Below are positions 5,885 to 5,921 of a stretch of 5,921 nt of DNA, piece by piece. The DNA lies in the NCBI GenBank assembly GCA_051003795.1, contig JBPCKZ010000210.1:1-5921 (forward strand), in the 5' to 3' direction. The DNA comes from JALYXS01 sp051003795 (GTDB taxonomy: Bacteria > Acidobacteriota > Terriglobia > Bryobacterales > Bryobacteraceae). Numbering within the stretch: position 1 is the first letter of the stretch; each line of letters starts with the position of its first letter. The notes under the pieces are model-generated. The model ran no database searches and was not told the DNA's origin. It saw only the letters and a program-made list of their open reading frames with translations. The position numbers and the translations under genes were made by a program.

Positions 5885-5921
5885 ATGGGTTACAAGGAGG
5901 TCCCCGTGACCCAGCTTCGAA
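5777..5921 (+). mobile_element. Left end of an IS21-like element (partial)
   Basis: An istA-like start at 5885 is preceded by about 110 bp of non-coding DNA with a short repeat, which fits the left end of an IS21-family element running off the window. The exact tip is not identifiable and could be anywhere from about 5695 to 5780. The HigB reading frame breaks down just to the left, consistent with insertion into, or deletion up to, this element. Confidence 0.38.
5885..5921 (+). CDS. IstA-like transposase, N-terminal fragment
   Basis: The first 12 residues read MGYKEVPVTQLR, similar to the common opening of IS21-family IstA transposases (M-A/S-Y-R/K-E-V-x-x-x-x-I/L-R-E-V). This is recalled, not searched. 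In IstA this segment leads into a helix-turn-helix and a DDE integrase core, and an AAA+ partner IstB normally follows. An alternative start is the in-frame GTG at 5906, which has a strong AAGGAGG (5894-5900) 5 nt upstream. The family resemblance favours the ATG, and the ribosome site favours the GTG. Only 37 bp are visible. Confidence 0.45.
   Translation, partial: MGYKEVPVTQLR

Noticed and set aside
1..5921. CRISPR array or tandem satellite
   Set aside because: No repeat with regular spacers was seen. The only tandem repeats are the two copies at 76-121 and the short TAATCG pair near 5780.

Overview
This is a high-GC bacterial accessory region bounded on both sides by the beginnings of two different insertion sequences. 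The mix of genes (a Tat-exported D-threonine-aldolase-like enzyme, a MarR-pirin pair, an acidobacterial-style membrane fusion protein and a HigBA module) and the long GC-rich intergenic palindrome suggest an Acidobacteriota genome, perhaps of the Solibacter/Bryobacter type. That placement rests on remembered family resemblance only.

Layout. Bases 1-148: 5' end of an insertion sequence whose transposase reads leftward out of the window, with two tandem 22-bp repeats upstream of it. Bases 143-172: a near-consensus sigma70 promoter at the IS edge, pointing right. Bases 281-1522: a Tat-secreted PLP enzyme of the DSD1/D-threonine aldolase family with altered metal-site residues. Bases 1523-1725: an intergenic stretch with a 64-nt palindrome and then a double inverted-repeat operator. 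Bases 1726-3096: a MarR-type regulator and a pirin in one operon. Bases 3101-3811 (minus): a secreted protein of unknown function, convergent with pirin. Bases 3864-5207: a lone RND/ABC-type efflux adaptor, divergent from the unknown gene. Bases 5197-5511 (minus): HigA antitoxin, overlapping the adaptor tail-to-tail by 11 bp. Bases 5522-5767 (minus): the C-terminal part of its HigB toxin, with no usable start. Bases 5768-5921: an apparent left end and istA-like start of an IS21-type element reading rightward out of the window.

How it fits together. The clearest regulatory unit is the MarR-pirin operon, which probably controls itself through the operator 7 bp upstream of marR. The toxin gene seems to have lost its 5' part beside the right-hand IS, leaving an apparently intact antitoxin. 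The left-hand IS may supply the -35 box that drives the PLP-enzyme gene. Apart from these rearrangements the genes belong to known families. I do not see a convincing wholly new multi-gene system. The most unusual points are the altered metal site in the exported PLP enzyme, the long palindrome, the paired MarR operator and the broken toxin-antitoxin locus.
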